DNA of 64,000 nt from Halichondria panicea (GCF_963675165.1 NC_087384.1:5077182-5141181), one strand, 5' to 3'. Positions 33,540 to 63,629 are shown, numbered from the stretch's first letter. A program made the numbers and translations. The notes: a model not told the origin generated them from the letters alone.

Positions 33540-36500
33540 TCATAATAATAATTTTGCAGCTATTGAGCTAATATCCTGATTGCTGTGTTTTGTGAGTTCA
33601 CTGAGCGAAGATGCCAGTTCTTTGTTCCCTCTCATCTCCTCCTTCAATTGATCTGCAAAGTAACGCAAACAGATTAATATACAATACGGTATAGAGGGTA
33701 ATTTTCGTGGGGCTAAATATTCGTGGTTTTCGTGGTTGAAGGTCTGACCACGAAAATATTACCCACGAAATGTCTCGATATTGCTAAACCACGAATATTT
33801 TGTTCCCCGAAAATTACCCGCTATACGGTAATAGACAGGGTAGGGTATTGTGTTCACTCATGAATATTCATGAGTTTTATTCTGTCAGCTTTTTCTCTTT
33901 TGCAGGTTCAAAGAAGTCTGATATGCTTATAAAGTAAGAACGCCACGATTATAAAGATGCATGAATGAGACAAGAGGGCATCAAAACCACGAACTTTTTA
34001 ATTGAATAGAGCCCTCAGTTGAAGATTCCTGGGTCTATCCATGCTAAGAATTGACGCAAGAAAACTCCAGTAAAACTTGTCTGATACTCCACTAAAAATA
34101 TAGCGAAAAATATCGCGGCCTAACCTTAAGTCGTTGATGTTATCACATGATAGGGTATATATAATGACAGTGTACCAAACGCATCAAATTATAATATTAT
34201 AATTATACACAGACATAATATATGACACAACTTATATTACCGTGGTCACATGCCGTGAGAATCTCCATCAGACGTAGTGCATTGCTGACAATCTCTGGTG
34301 CTGATGTCATCAGCACTTTGCTGAGCCGGAGTGGTAGGTTAACGTCAGTCACACAAAGGGCGGAGTGAAGAGCATCTAGAAGAAGAAGGGGCATAAGACA
34401 GTGTTGTTTTTATGCCTTGGTGCGCATATATAGTGGTGTATCAATCAGTCTTATACCCTTTCAGCCATGGATACAACCTATACATGTACCCTTTCTCTCA
34501 GGTTTTCCCAGTGCTCAAACGAGAGGTGCAATGAATTTAGATACTCACCATTGTTGAGGGTTGCCAGTAGGTTGAGAGCTATGAGTCCCTCATTGGTCAT
34601 CACGGTGTGCTCAGAGTCGAGCAGTCCACACACCCACGGCACACCACCTTCACTCACCACACAACGCATCACATCTGCACAGATGCTTAGGGTATAGCTA
34701 TAGTGACATCTACGTAGCTACATGTATACCATTAATTTTACATGTAGATCAAACTGCATGCATGGCATGTACATGCATGCACATGTGGCTACTGTACATA
34801 CTGGAGTCAGGACACCTGCTCGTTTCAGTGTCTGCTCAGTACTACGTACGTACCTGCAGATTGGGGACAGCCAGTTTAAGGTTACTATTATACTAATTGC
34901 TCATGAATAGTTCAATGGTGCTAGGAATTGACGCAGAGTGACCATTGCGATAATCACACCCACACCCACACACCCACACACCCACACACACCCACACACA
35001 TGGAGAGCTTCTTTTACTAGCTGAACTGCATTGAACACCGATGCAAATTTGAGCGTAGGTGGAACAGTATACCGTAACCTTAAGGCGTATCCGTATTACA
35101 TGCACCCCGGGAACTCACCGCTGTTGTGACAGTTCTTGACAATGGCTGCCAATAGTCGACTTCCCTCCAGCTGTATGTGGGCAGGACCAACAGCGGAGCA
35201 CACCTCACACACTCTCTTCACCCTCTCTGGCTGGGACACAATGTACGAGCAGGTGGCAGCTACACGGGATAATGATCACATGACTGTAAGTCTACAGAGA
35301 TTAAGTTTAGTAGTCCTGAGACACATAATTATACATGTAAGAAAAGCAAATACCTTGTCCATCTACGAGTAGTCTGAGCACTCCCAGAGCCTTGAACCAG
35401 ACGTGGGCCAGAGAGGAGGTGGTGAGCAAGGACAGGACTCCTTCTACCACTCCACACGAGAAGAAAAATTCCTTGTGGGTAGCTGTATATAGGAGGTACA
35501 CTGTACAGCATACATTTCTTTGTAGCAATAATTATTTATGTATACGGAAGCGCTGTTGCTGAAGAATTATGAATACACTGTAAAACTGTGAAATGAACAA
35601 GCTGTTACAGTAGCAGCTCACCTGGTAATGAAAGGTTTCTGAGAGCACTCAATGCCGAGTGGTGCAGCTTCCCCATCATCTAGTCAAAGGGAGAACATGC
35701 ATGTACACCATACATTAGCTCGAAATAATTCTAGTTAGTTTCTTACATGTACATGTATCATTTTCAGTAAAGCTCGATTGTATATTATTAGACAACTTGT
35801 TTCACCTCTTTGCTCTCTTCTTCCTTAAGCAGTTCCACCAGACGAGGGACCACACCCCTCTCCACGAGTACCTGACAGTTGTTCTCACTTCGTGCCATGT
35901 TGGCTAGTAGTAGTGCCGCGTTGGCCCTCTGTTCTTGAGTGGAGGTGTGGCCCTTCAGACTAGCCAGGGCAGAGGAGAGCACATTTCCAGCCTTGAATAG
36001 AGACTCCAGGCACTGGTCTAACGAGGGAGGGAATACGCTGGGTTTTGTATGTCTATGGTACAATAAACTATTAGAGTGCGTACATGCCTATACATGTACG
36101 TATTTACTAATGTGTATACCAATATCGTTTTAGCTTATACTCCTAATAACCTTATTACAAACTGGCCAGGTATGTTTGCTTCCGACAAATATAGTTGCTC
36201 TTTGCATTTAGCTACGCGTACAATAAACGAATGCGCACCTGACTCTCAGAAATGAAATTCTTATATAAAAGGGATAGTATATAGTAGCCGAATGGACCAA
36301 ATGGAAGGTACATTGTACGTGTACAGATGATGTCATGCGACCAACCTTCGGCTAGTAGAGTGACGATGATGTTGCTTGCCTTCTGTTCTGCCTCTACGTC
36401 CATTGGGACCAGGAGGTGGTCCACACACTCGGCAGCAACCACACCCCTCTTCAGAGAATCTGTGCAGTATATAGCACATTAACAAAGTTGTGAAGAACTT

Positions 36501-39500
36501 AAAATTATGTATAATAAACAAATAAGTAAAGACCGACCAATTACACTGTAAGAGGCATACTCATGCATTCTAACAGCGTACATGTACATGTAAGCTGAGC
36601 ACTATATCCACAGTTATGCATCAGCAGCATGGGCCTACTTATTTATGTTATGATCTTGGAAAAGCTCCCTATGTCGTGCAAGTACGCAAGCTTTTCAAAT
36701 TGAGCTCAATCAATTCTGAATGAGAAAAGAAATCGGTGGAGGCACCAAAACTTCATGTCACTCGAGAAGCTACATGTATACTTACATGTATATACTAAGC
36801 TCACATGTACAATTCAATACTTTTTTACATTTACATACAGGGAATGGTGCAACAGAGTAGTGGGAAATGATATGATGACTGTTACTAAAAAGGATGTTGA
36901 AAGTTTAAGTTCCTATACTGTACATGTAGATCTTATTAATGGCTGCTGCTCTCATAAAACAGAGCAGCTTTTCAGACTCTTGCAGCTATCAATAGCTGGG
37001 GTTATGTGCAGAGCTACTAAGTAGAGTAGCAACACTCAGTGGACAAGTTTTGCTACGCACTCTTCTGAAAATGTGAGTAGAAGCCTAAAACAGCTCTTAC
37101 TTGCACTTCATTGATCATTGAGCAGTATTTAGTAGTCTACACACACAGACACACAAATACACTACTGTATACCTCGCTAATTGCACATGCGCACACTGAG
37201 GCATAATAATGGAACATGCATGGGAATTTTGCATTGTAATTATATTCATAGAACTCTGATAACCACAAACAAGTCAAACACCCTGAAGGACTATTGCTGA
37301 GCACACACAACGTAGCATACCATTCTTGTTGACGAGTACTTCGAGTGTTTCTAGCACATTCTCCAGGAGGTCCACCTCCCCCTGAGAGCAGCGGGGAAGG
37401 AGGATCGCTAGGGCCGAGGGGAGAGGAGAGGGGCCACTCAGTTCAGCTGCATTGGGGGGGGGTACATAAGGGTTAATAAGCAATTCAGGATAACACAAGC
37501 ATTCGTCGATATTCATAGGCAATACATTATACCTGTACATGTACATGTACATGTACTTGTTACACGAGGGTCGTATAAATGTACATGCACCTATACAGTG
37601 ATGGCAAATCCCATAACGCTGGGATGTCACATTGACAACTGAAGCTCAAGCACTTATGCATGCACAGTAAGTCCCACTCAGCTTACTATAATATGCTTTG
37701 AAAAATAGCAGTCAACATGCAGTTAACTGTGCATGGCAGTACAACATTAGTCCCACACCACTTGAAACGACTGCTCAACCATGCACTCATTAACTACAAT
37801 AACACAGGGTATTCGACTTGAGTGGTTATAGTAAATGGGTTAATGGCTTTGATGAGGTGAATCCCACACAGCTATAGCATACTATTTTAATGTTTGTCGG
37901 CTATGTGGGTGACGTACATGCATGTATACATGTACATGTACCTATACAGTGATGGCATAACTCTGGGATGTCACATTGACAGTTAAAGCTCAAGCAATAA
38001 AAAACACTACAGGTGCTTATGCCTCGGTGGATGTGTCAAAGCTATATATAACATAAAGCTACTGATACACATGATATCATGATCGATGAACATTTTTGCT
38101 TGCTGCATGCATGCAGAATCACGTAAACTGGGAAATAATTGACCATGATTGTTGCTAAAAAGGATCGATGCCAAAATGCAAAAATTAATGGCTGCTGCAG
38201 AGCCTTGCAGCTCTTTTCTCACTCTTGCAGCTACAATAGCAAGTGTTTTAGTGTAGAGCTAACTACTAAGTAGAGTATAGCAACACTCCATGGACAAGTT
38301 TTGCTACGCACTCTTCTGAAAAGGCTGCAATGGCATTCCAAGTAAGCAAAACTAGGCGTAACTCGAGAACTAAGCATTATTTTGCAAATCCACAAATTAA
38401 AATCCTAGAAAACATGACTAGAAGCCTATATAGAAACTCTTACTTGCATTTCATTGATTCTTGAGCAGCTGTAGCAGTCTACACAGACAAACACACAAAC
38501 ATGTACACTACACTGTACAAACTTCGCTTGCGCATGCGCACTGAGGCATAATTAAGTGGGAAGTTACACATTAAGTCCCACACATTCTTGTGCTTACTAT
38601 CAGCAATTAATCAGTTACCGTGGCAGTACACAACTTGAAACGACTGCTCATCCATGCACTCCATTAGCTACAACAACACGAAACATACATGTAATGTAGG
38701 GGGGGTTGGGTAGCTAGTGTATTCAACTTGAGTGGTTGTAGTAGATGGGTTAATGGCACTATAGCTTTGATGAGGTGAATCCCACACAGTATACTATTTT
38801 AATGTTTGTCGGGCTACGTATGTGGTTACGATCTGATAAACAGTTTGCAACTATAAAACACAAGATCTCAAGCTACATGAGGTATAAATTATCCACTTGA
38901 ACTTTGAATAAAAAAAAAATGAAGACAACTCTCATTCTCTTCGGTATCATTGTGGCGGCAACCCTTGTGTCAGCTGCACTGCACGACCGTAAGCTAGATA
39001 TATGTAAGCATGATTTGTGTAGCATGTACTAACACTTTTGCAGGAAAGGCACTATCACAGAGGTATGTGAACATGATTCAACAAAAGTGTTGTAGTCATG
39101 GCTGGGCATGTTGCGATGAAACGGCAGAAGTTGAAGCTGACAACACACTGCTCCGCCAAGGTACAGTGCACATGCATCTTACTGATATACAACAGTAACT
39201 ACCGTATTACTAGAATGTTTGGCGAGCATCAAACATACTTATACGAACTTTGCGACCGTTGATTACTTTGTAAAAACGAAATCGCAAAATCTAAACTAGT
39301 ATTGGTAAATAATGTTCGTAAACTAGTATGTACAGTGTACATGTAAGCATGATTTGAGTAGCATGTACTAACACTTTTAGAAAAGGCACTATCACAGAGG
39401 TATGTGAACCTGATTCAACAAAAGTGTTGTAGTCATGGCTGGTCATGTTGCGATGAAACGGCAGAAGTTGAAGCTGACCGTCAACACACTGCTCCGCCAA

Positions 39501-40664
39501 GGTACAGTGCACATGCATCTTACTGATATACAACAGTAACTACCGTATTATTAGAATGTTTGGCGAGCATCAAACACAATTACCGTATATCTTCTAATTT
39601 ATCGGACTTCTAATTACCCTGGACACTCATTTCGGCAATTTTCGTTGTTCTAACACAACGGACACTCCAGTGCTTCATTTGTTCTAAATATCCGGACAAT
39701 ACCTTGAAAAGTTGAGGTACATTCAAAGACGGCAAGTACGACTTAAGAGTGCTGCAGTTATAGACAGCTTTGAGTAGCTAGTTTTAGATAGCTAGTGCAA
39801 CTATTCAGTCGCACACTGTTCTATTAAACTTAGCTAGCTCGCATGCAGCTGCTTGTTTGTTCTAATTATTCCGGACACTTCGCATGCTCTGTTCCAATTA
39901 TACATGGACAATTTCCAAAATAATTATTTTTTGCTGTCCGATAAAATACGGTATTCGAACTTTGTGAACTTGTAAAACAAAATCGCAAAACCTAAACCAG
40001 TACTGGTAAATAACGTTCGTAAACTAGTATGTAAGCATGATTTGTGTTTTTTTATGATTTGTGAATTTGCAGGAAATGCACTATCACAGAGGTATGTGAA
40101 CATGATTCAACAAAAGTGTTGTAGTCATGGCTGGGCATGTTGCGATGAAACGGCAGAAGTTGAAGCTGACAACACACTGCTCCGTCAAGGTACAGTGCAC
40201 ATGCATCTTACTGATATACAACAGTAACTACCGTATTATTAGAATGTTTGGCAAGTATCAAACATAATTATGCGAACTTTGCGACAGGGAAACTCAAAGA
40301 GTGGGTAACGATCGACGATGGTTGGTGTTAAAAACGATCTATGCCAAAAGTTCAGGTGTAAAATTAATGGCTGCAAGTCAGCAGAGCTTCGCAGCTCTCT
40401 TCTCACTCTTGCAGCTACCAATAGCTAGCGTTCTAGTGCAGAGCTAACTACTAAGTAGAGTAGCAACATTCGGTAAACAAGTTTGGCTACGTGCTCTTCT
40501 GAAAAGGCTGCAATGACATTCCAAGTAAGCAAAACTAGGCATAACTCGAGAACGAAGCTTTATTTTGCAAATCCACGAATAAAAATCCAAAAGAACATGA
40601 CTAGAAGCCTATAGAAACTCTTACTTGCCACTTCATTGATCCTTGAGCAGCTGTAGCAGCCTGA

Positions 40665-40710
<46 letters not shown>

Positions 40711-43700
40711 CCGTATATCTCGCTTGAGCATGCACACCGAGGCATAACTATATAGACTGGCCTCTCTTAGAGCTATATACAGAACCTAAGATACAAAATA
40801 CGTATTTATGGGTATTCCTAAGGTACAATGCATATATATCCTTATTAAATACCGACCTTTAGTCCCACACTAGAGTTGTTACTGGTTGGGAAATTTGAGT
40901 ACATGTACATGTAGGGTTAATGGACTTCTTCTGAGATGTAGCTAAAATAGGCCAATAGGATGGTTTACGTTGCCATAAATTAAAATGTGTGGGACAATAC
41001 GTGTTATATATCCACTGGAATGAAAATGGCTTGTTACCTAAGCTACCTCACTTTAGGTACAACTATAGCTAACAGTCTCAAAACTATTGAAAACGAACGG
41101 CAAACTTGTCGGTATAGCTAATTGTATCCAGTGCTATATAAGCTTCTTGCTGCATGTACGTACTAAAACTTGTCAAAGCAGTGAGCCCCATCCATCTGTC
41201 GTGCCCTAGCTTGTTAACAAGTGTCTAGCTTCTTTTTGGCTGTGTAGATCTAGTGTAGATCTAGTACAAAAACAGTTCACCCTCAAGGCAAGGGAACACA
41301 GTAAAAACATATTCATTACAGTACCATAAAACATGTTCAATAAAACGCATCTTTTGAACATACATTTCTACCATTTTTAACACTAAAATACGATGATGCA
41401 TCTCATACAACATGCATAAGTGTTTTTGCTGTGAGTGTAGGGTATTAAACCCCACTCACGCAGTTGCAAGTACTATACACACGGAGTACGTTTGACTGCA
41501 AAATGTCTCATACATACATATACATAAGACGTTCTAAAGCAGAGAGTGAAACTGACTTTGTTCTAATTTACAGATACAGCAGACATCGCTAAGGAGTTAG
41601 ACATGGAAACAGTTCGTTGCTGTGAGGACGGTACCAAGGCTTGCTGTGACGCACTTTGGGCCGTAATACGCACTTGGCACTGACACTAATGTACATTTTA
41701 TTGACATTATTTTATAGCTATAGTAGACGATTATGAGTTTATGCATGCATGAGGACTTTTTTAACTGATTATTATGCTAGCAATCAATATATCAATCGAC
41801 TCTGCACGAAGCTAAAAGTGGCACACACAGTTTGTTATGAAAACTACAGACTGGTCTCTCTTAGAGCTATACAGAGCTTATAAGATACAGAGTGCATATT
41901 TAGGCATTCCTGGGGTGTATCCTTGTTAACGACCTTCAGTCTCACACCGGAATTGTTACTGGTTGGGCAATTTGAGTACATGTACGTGTAAGCTTTTTCT
42001 GAGATCTATAGGCCAAGAATGGTTTACGTTACCATAAATTCGGGTGTACAATGTAGTGGAACGGTAAGTGGTGTGATTTATACCCTATAGCGGGTTATTT
42101 TCGTATGATGGAAATTTTCGTATAATTTGTATCAAAGAGCATCGTACGGAAACAGGGTTATTCTACCTTCTACCGCAGTGGATTCGACGTCACTATCCTG
42201 AGCTGTACGAAAATTAAAAATACGAAATACAGTAGAACCTCCCATAACGAACCCTCCTACTAGAGTACAACCTAGCTGTGGTACGGATTGAAATCACTAT
42301 CTACATGTAAGTACACAAAAGCAAACTATCACAAGCGGACCTTCTTGATTCTGGACAGAGGACAGACTTCGTGCTCAATTGACCAATTCTGTGCAAAACT
42401 GCCTATTTTAACGGACAAACAGGAAATCACACCCACATTTTATGTCCAATATGGTATAGAGGTCGTTTGTAATGTTATTGCTAATCATACTGCTATACTA
42501 GCATACTGCAAAAAATGAAAGCCAGTTCCTTAGCTTCTTGAACTAGAAATACAGACCATAATTTTATGAACATACTATATCTAGATAATTTTTATGGCTC
42601 TAAATAGTAGTTTGAATGAACCTCCCACCGGAGGACAAAGCTCTGCTCCCAAACTGTCCTTTATTCGGAGGCTCCACTATATTCAAATGGGTCGTTTGTA
42701 GAAAAATTTTCACATATACAGTATCCACTGGAATGAAAACGGCTTGTTACCTAAGCTACCTCACCTTGGATACAACTAGCTAACAATCTCAACAACTATT
42801 GGAAACGAACAGCAAGCTTGTCGGTATACCTTGTATAGCCAGTGTGCTAGACTTCTTGCTGTACATACTAAAACTGTGTCCTTGTCCAAGCAGTGAGCCC
42901 CACCCTTTTTCCAGCCTTCTTGGTGTTTAGTGAGCCCCACCCATCTGCATGTCTTGCCTTTGTCAACTAGTGTCTGTAGCTTCTTTTCGGCTGTGTATAG
43001 ATCTAGTATAAAATAGTGTGCCCTCAAGGCAAGGGAGTTTATAAGGAATGCGGAGTTTATGGTAGTTAAACCTCACCCAGTTGCTATGATAATTATACAG
43101 ACCCCGCGTGGGATATATTATAGCTACAGGATAGGGTGAGTCCCTGCGTATACTATAATTTTGTCAACTATGTACGTATAGTCACATCTATGACAAACAA
43201 ACAATGGGAGGGAGCACTCGGTTCAGCTGCATTGCGTGAGGAAGTACATGAACCATCCATCACAAATATTACTCCATATATAATAATAGAGATACAGTGT
43301 ATGTAAGCTAACTTAAACTATTATGAGCGCATGGAAGCTGGCCAAGCAGCAAGCAACAGTAGCAAATACAATTAAAGTAGACAAGAGGCATGCTGAACTT
43401 CTGAGATGCACTGTAGACTATAGGACCACTAGAAACTTGGCTCCTGGTATGTTCTGGGACTAGGGGCAAAGAAGCAACAACTTCACAATCATAATTCTAG
43501 CTTTCTACTTTAGTGACCCTTTTCCATTGTTCCTGGTATGGGTTCACTTTAGCTGTAAATAAAGGCCGTGTGTAGCAACTAGCAATATCCCATGCAGCCA
43601 ACATGCAAGTTCAAGCTTATTCGACAACAAATTAACTCTGTCACTATTAAAACTACACAACTATTAAAACAATAACGTGTTGTGTGAAAGCTGTAAACGC

Positions 43701-46233
43701 AGTGCTATGGCATCCAGGGACTAAGCAGACTCAGAAATTACAAACAGACAAACAAACTAGAGCACTGAAGTGTGTGACGTTCATCAGATACGGTTAGTAC
43801 TAGTGATGAGCCTATTAAAACTCATGGTGAAAATGACTTAATTGCTAACTGGGACAGTTTTTTTGTGCCTACGTGTACTATTATTAACTAACTTTTACGA
43901 TCAAATGATTTGTTGTTCTTTGGTGATTGAAAAAATTAATAGTGTGTCCTATCAATTTTAGCTAATGGTCAACCAAAGTGTTGTTTGCCCAAATATAATT
44001 ATGGCTGAACCTTTACAAATGTGTACACTGTAATACCTGCACCAAGGCAGGCTCACCTTGTTCGAGTAGCACGGAGACAGCCTGTAGTGCCATGTCCAGT
44101 ACACTCTCCTCCTGGTCGGGTACGGACAGCACAGAGGAGAGACCGGCCAGAGCATCCAGGGAGTTTAACTCATTCTGCAGCTTCTCTAGGGGCGGGGGGG
44201 AGGAGGGGATAAGCAATATCTTCCTGGAGACAGGTGACTATGAAAGGACGCTCTCAATTGAATAGACTGTCAAGAATCTTTTAAAGGGTTGCCAGAAAGA
44301 TTTTTGAAAAGACGGCCTCACAATAATTCAGTGAGGTTAAGATTAGAGCATATAACATAGACTTTTTTAGTGCTAGAAATTTTTGCTGATGTGTGATACA
44401 AAGCTATAATGCTAGTTATAAATTAAGCTGCCCTTATAATACAGAATACCGTATAGCAGATTATTTTCGAGGCTCCAAATTTTAGCGGTTTTCGCAGATT
44501 GACCAGATATCGAACATTTGGGAATCATTGTTTACAAATTTTACAAAGTTATATTCATGAGCAGGCCCATTCCGTGCTTTCAGGACACATTATTACTTCT
44601 GTATTGAAAGACCTCTCTACTATAATAGGCGTGTGGTCATTTCAACCTCTATCCTCGAAATTAAATGCGCAGAGTGTTTAGTTTGCAATCTGCGAACATT
44701 TAGTGCCTCGAAAATAACCTGCTATATACGGTAGAGGCTCAACTCATACTAACCATTGTCATTGGCGAGGTTCAAGATGCATCCACATGTCACACACTTG
44801 ACTTTGACGGACTGACTGTCAGCTGTAGTGGTATCCGCACACCTTGTCAGCTGAGCAATCAGGAAGGGGCATCCCCCAGTGACCAGAACCGCCTCTCGGT
44901 TGGAGTCTAAAATAAAGGCACAGATTTCATGCAGTTACTTTAAATGCATCAAAGGAGTTTGATCACGATTTACACAGCGCAGCGAAACGTGCTTTGCAGA
45001 TAGTGTTGGCCTCGAATTTGCCTTCAACCTGCTGAGTAAGCACTTTTATATCACTCTTGCATTCTTGAGCGTTTGTACTACATTTCCTTTTAGTATTATG
45101 AATCGTAGTAGTTTAAAAACTTCATTGCTGTACCTGCTGTATTAAGACAGGAGTAAAAGAAACAAGGAAAGTGCAGCAACAACTGGAAGTTTGTGACTAT
45201 AAATCTTAGTTTCTGGCTCATTGCTTCGAGTATGACTATGCTACTCACTTTCTAGTGCCACCGAGTATTGACCGACCTTTGACAATGTACATGCATAATG
45301 GTGCCCAATAATAATAATTACATGTATATTACACAAGTATAATTATTATTATTACTACCGTCAACTCACCATGGTCAATGCAAAGGTTGCCCACGGCTCT
45401 CATGGCCTGCAGTCTCACATCTGATTGATCGGAAGATAGTAGAGGGACGATCGATGGGAACACTGTGCACGTCTCAGCAACACTTCGAAACTCAGCTAAG
45501 GAAAAGAAGACACTATTCATTTCGTGCTATTACATTTCGAAAATTAAGTAGTTATAGCCAGCATTAAATGTGCAGGGTTTGAGTTTCCCACACTTTCATG
45601 GAAATAATAAGTCAAATGGAGTCTGAACCATTCACATGTACAGTACAACAGATTGTTAAAACTATGATTATACTTAAGTTACACGACCTATCCTACAAGA
45701 AGTTTTCTTGAACCGAGTACAAAGCAAAAAGTAAAAATGTTACCACTTTAATACAAAACGCTCAGTGTAAAAACAAATTAACATGTATAATTATATGCAG
45801 TCAAATAATAATTACCTTTTCTTCCTAGTGTTGCAAACACTTCACATATCTTGGCGGCCAGTTCGACGTGTTTGTCCAGCGCTGAGAGTAGCGACCTGCA
45901 CAGAGTGGCCTCATCATCGTCAAGACTCTCAGCATCTGTGAACGAGATCGAGAGGAAGATGAAGTAATCCTAAACCAGCACACTCGCTAGCTTCTTAACG
46001 TACGTCTTCGAAACAAAACGTTATGCCATTCTAAATATGCGCCACTTGGAAATTTTGCCAATAATTTATATAGTAACGTAATTATTTTGTATTAACATTA
46101 ACATGGGACGCCTTTTATTGTTATGGTATTACACGTACACATAGCCTCATAATAGATAAATGCTGAACTCACCGATTTTCTCTAAAGTAGACTCCAATAT
46201 TCTCTCCACAGTTGCTCTATCTGCAGACTCCAT
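33540..46233 (-). CDS. RAP1GDS1: RAP1GDS1 / SmgGDS, armadillo-repeat regulator of small GTPases
   Basis: Fourteen exons: 46233-46173, 45935-45816, 45495-45370, 44906-44754, 44185-44057, 37446-37321, 36459-36346, 36017-35797, 35679-35622, 35482-35354, 35259-35119, 34674-34549, 34375-34241, 33652-33540. Total 1,752 nt, 583 aa, close to the vertebrate length of about 560-607. The protein is an all-helical armadillo array in the cytosol and nucleus. The family binds prenylated or pre-prenylated Rho/Rap GTPases as chaperone and exchange factor. Diagnostic stretches include QAMRAVGNLCIDHG, ANAALLLANMARSENNCQ, HHSALSALRNLSLP, FKALGVLRLLVDGQ and NEGLIALNLLATLNN, in the same order as in RAP1GDS1. Most introns are phase 1 and cut between repeats. 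The start MESADRAT is 61 nt before a clear donor. The 6.6-kb intron 5 contains a nested plus-strand gene. Confidence 0.93.
33685..33830. repeat. palindromic MITE-like repeat, CCGTATAGCGGG family
   Basis: The cleanest copy of the family. TACGGTATAGAGGGTAATTT at one end and AAATTACCCGCTATACGGTA at the other are inverted, and the interior CGTGGTTTTCGTGGTT pairs with AACCACGAA. It lies between the last exons of RAP1GDS1. Confidence 0.8.
36885..40747 (+). repeat. three dispersed copies of a ~350-bp repeat
   Basis: Related segments at about 36885-37205, 38150-38552 and 40325-40747 share CTACTAAGTAGAGTA, GACAAGTTTTGCTACG and CTTCATTGAT...TTGAGCAG, followed by a CA tract and GCACACTGAGGCATAA. Two lie within RAP1GDS1 intron 5 and flank the nested cysteine-rich gene's exon copies. 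The first lies mostly in the preceding intron. Short open frames inside them look non-coding. Confidence 0.8.
38919..41683 (+). CDS. secreted cysteine-rich peptide nested in RAP1GDS1 intron 5, triplicated middle exon
   Basis: Exon 1 is 38919-38988: MKTTLILFGIIVAATLVSA signal peptide, then a phase-1 donor. Exon 2 exists as three copies: 39044-39160, 39381-39501 and 40073-40189. The last exon is 41574-41683, ending TGA. Joining exon 1, one intact exon 2 and the last exon gives 98 aa; using the first and third copies gives 137 aa, because the exon is phase 1 at both ends. Exon 2 encodes KCCSHGWACCDE and the last exon RCCEDGTKACCD, two CC-x5/6-CC motifs suggesting a compact disulphide-bonded peptide. 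The middle copy carries a 4-nt insertion (CGTC) near its end, which changes its donor phase, so it is probably skipped or dead. No family recognised. Function unknown; a defence, signalling or structural peptide are all possible. Confidence 0.75.
40671..40708 (+). repeat. (CA)n microsatellite
   Basis: About 19 CA units at the end of the third dispersed repeat copy in RAP1GDS1 intron 5. Confidence 0.92.
42081..42229. repeat. palindromic MITE-like repeat, CCGTATAGCGGG family (degenerate)
   Basis: TACCCTATAGCGGGTTATTT at the left and several TACGAAAAT blocks inside are related to the cleaner family copies. The right end is eroded or cut by the adjacent element. Confidence 0.6.
42230..42679. mobile_element. 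pogo/Tigger-like MITE, degenerate
   Basis: Ends ACAGTAGAACCTCC and GGAGGCTCCACTA are inverted near-copies resembling the CAGTTGAGCCTC ends of 6319-6525. It interrupts the duplicated segment 41849-43080. The short open frame at 42288-42518 inside it has no recognised similarity. Confidence 0.6.
44447..44733. repeat. palindromic MITE-like repeat, CCGTATAGCGGG family (diverged)
   Basis: Ends TACCGTATAGCAGATTATTT and AAAATAACCTGCTATATACG are inverted, with TTCGAGGCT / GCCTCGAAA just inside. It lies in RAP1GDS1 intron 4. Confidence 0.72.
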
Positions 46234-46947
46234 CTCTGGCTAGGCTAGGCTCTGTAAACTGTAACTGTATGATACACATGTACGTGATAGGAGAGGTTGT
46301 GTGTGGAGCTAGCTAGCTAGCTCGGGAGGGGCATACTAATTAGCAGGAAAGTGTGTGGGTGGTAGGCATGTCATTAACCAATGAGACCCAGCCTTCGAAA
46401 CCATGCTCTCATTTAAGATGGCGGACGGTCCACTGCTGTGATGAGAAGACATTTTGCAGTGTATCTCCTCGCAAAGACGTTTGGATCGGTCGCCAGTGGC
46501 TGTTTGGAGCATATTTGAGCACTCTGTATGTCGTATGGTGATTGACATTGACTTTTAGCAACATTTGGAGCTTAAAAATTGGCAAAACTAATTGCTATGG
46601 ATTTTTGTTGCTGATTTATTTGCAGGTAAGCTTTTAAGCTTGATTACATGCATACTACATACTGTATGCTTTGAAAAAGCCTTGCGTCAGTGAATTGATG
46701 ATATTTTTTGCACTGCATAATTTTTGACAAAGCCCCATATTTTTGCTGGTTAGACTTTCCTTATTGTGTGTGCATCTACTTAACAATATTATTATTGCGC
46801 AGTGCACATGTCTTGTGAAGGATGTGTATGTAGCTGCAAATGTGTCGATTTTATGTTTTGTAATTTGCCACTGCAATGTGATGTGCACTAAATGGAAATC
46901 ATTCATATTTTCATACACACACCACACACAGTATTTAGATTTGAATT
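46234..46947. promoter_or_regulatory. putative bidirectional promoter, RAP1GDS1 / SRCAP
   Basis: The two start codons are divergent and 714 bp apart. A donor at about 46626 (tttgcag/gtaagc) and the acceptor before 46931 (cacacag) mark a non-coding first exon and short first intron of SRCAP. This leaves under 400 bp for both transcription starts. No TATA box is obvious. A CTAGCTAGCTAGCT tract lies at 46309-46323. This is inferred from geometry; no promoter motif was proven. Confidence 0.55.

Positions 46948-63629
<16,682 letters not shown>

Larger units (their letters stand above)
40757..43080 (+). repeat. local duplication, second copy interrupted
   Basis: 40757-41470 matches 41849-42075 plus 42720-43080 in the same order (CTGGCCTCTCTTAGAGCTAT, GTTACTGGTTGGG, CTTGTTACCTAAGCTACCTC, CAGTGAGCCCCA). 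About 640 bp between the two halves of the second copy is filled by two inverted-repeat elements (42081-42229 and 42230-42679). The last exon of the cysteine-rich gene lies between the copies. Confidence 0.82.

Noticed and set aside
36755-37024. 89-codon plus-strand frame in a RAP1GDS1 intron
   Set aside because: It overlaps the dispersed repeat also present at 38.15 and 40.3 kb, and the frame is not conserved in those copies.
37530-37560. Runs of TACATG/GTACAT as a possible regulatory or CRISPR-like array
   Set aside because: Simple palindromic microsatellite found all over the window (for example 52740, 59745). No spacer structure; the DNA is eukaryotic.
39381-39501. Middle copy of the cysteine-rich gene's exon as a functional exon
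   Set aside because: A 4-nt insertion changes the phase at its donor, so including it would break the downstream frame. It is kept only as a probable dead or skipped copy.
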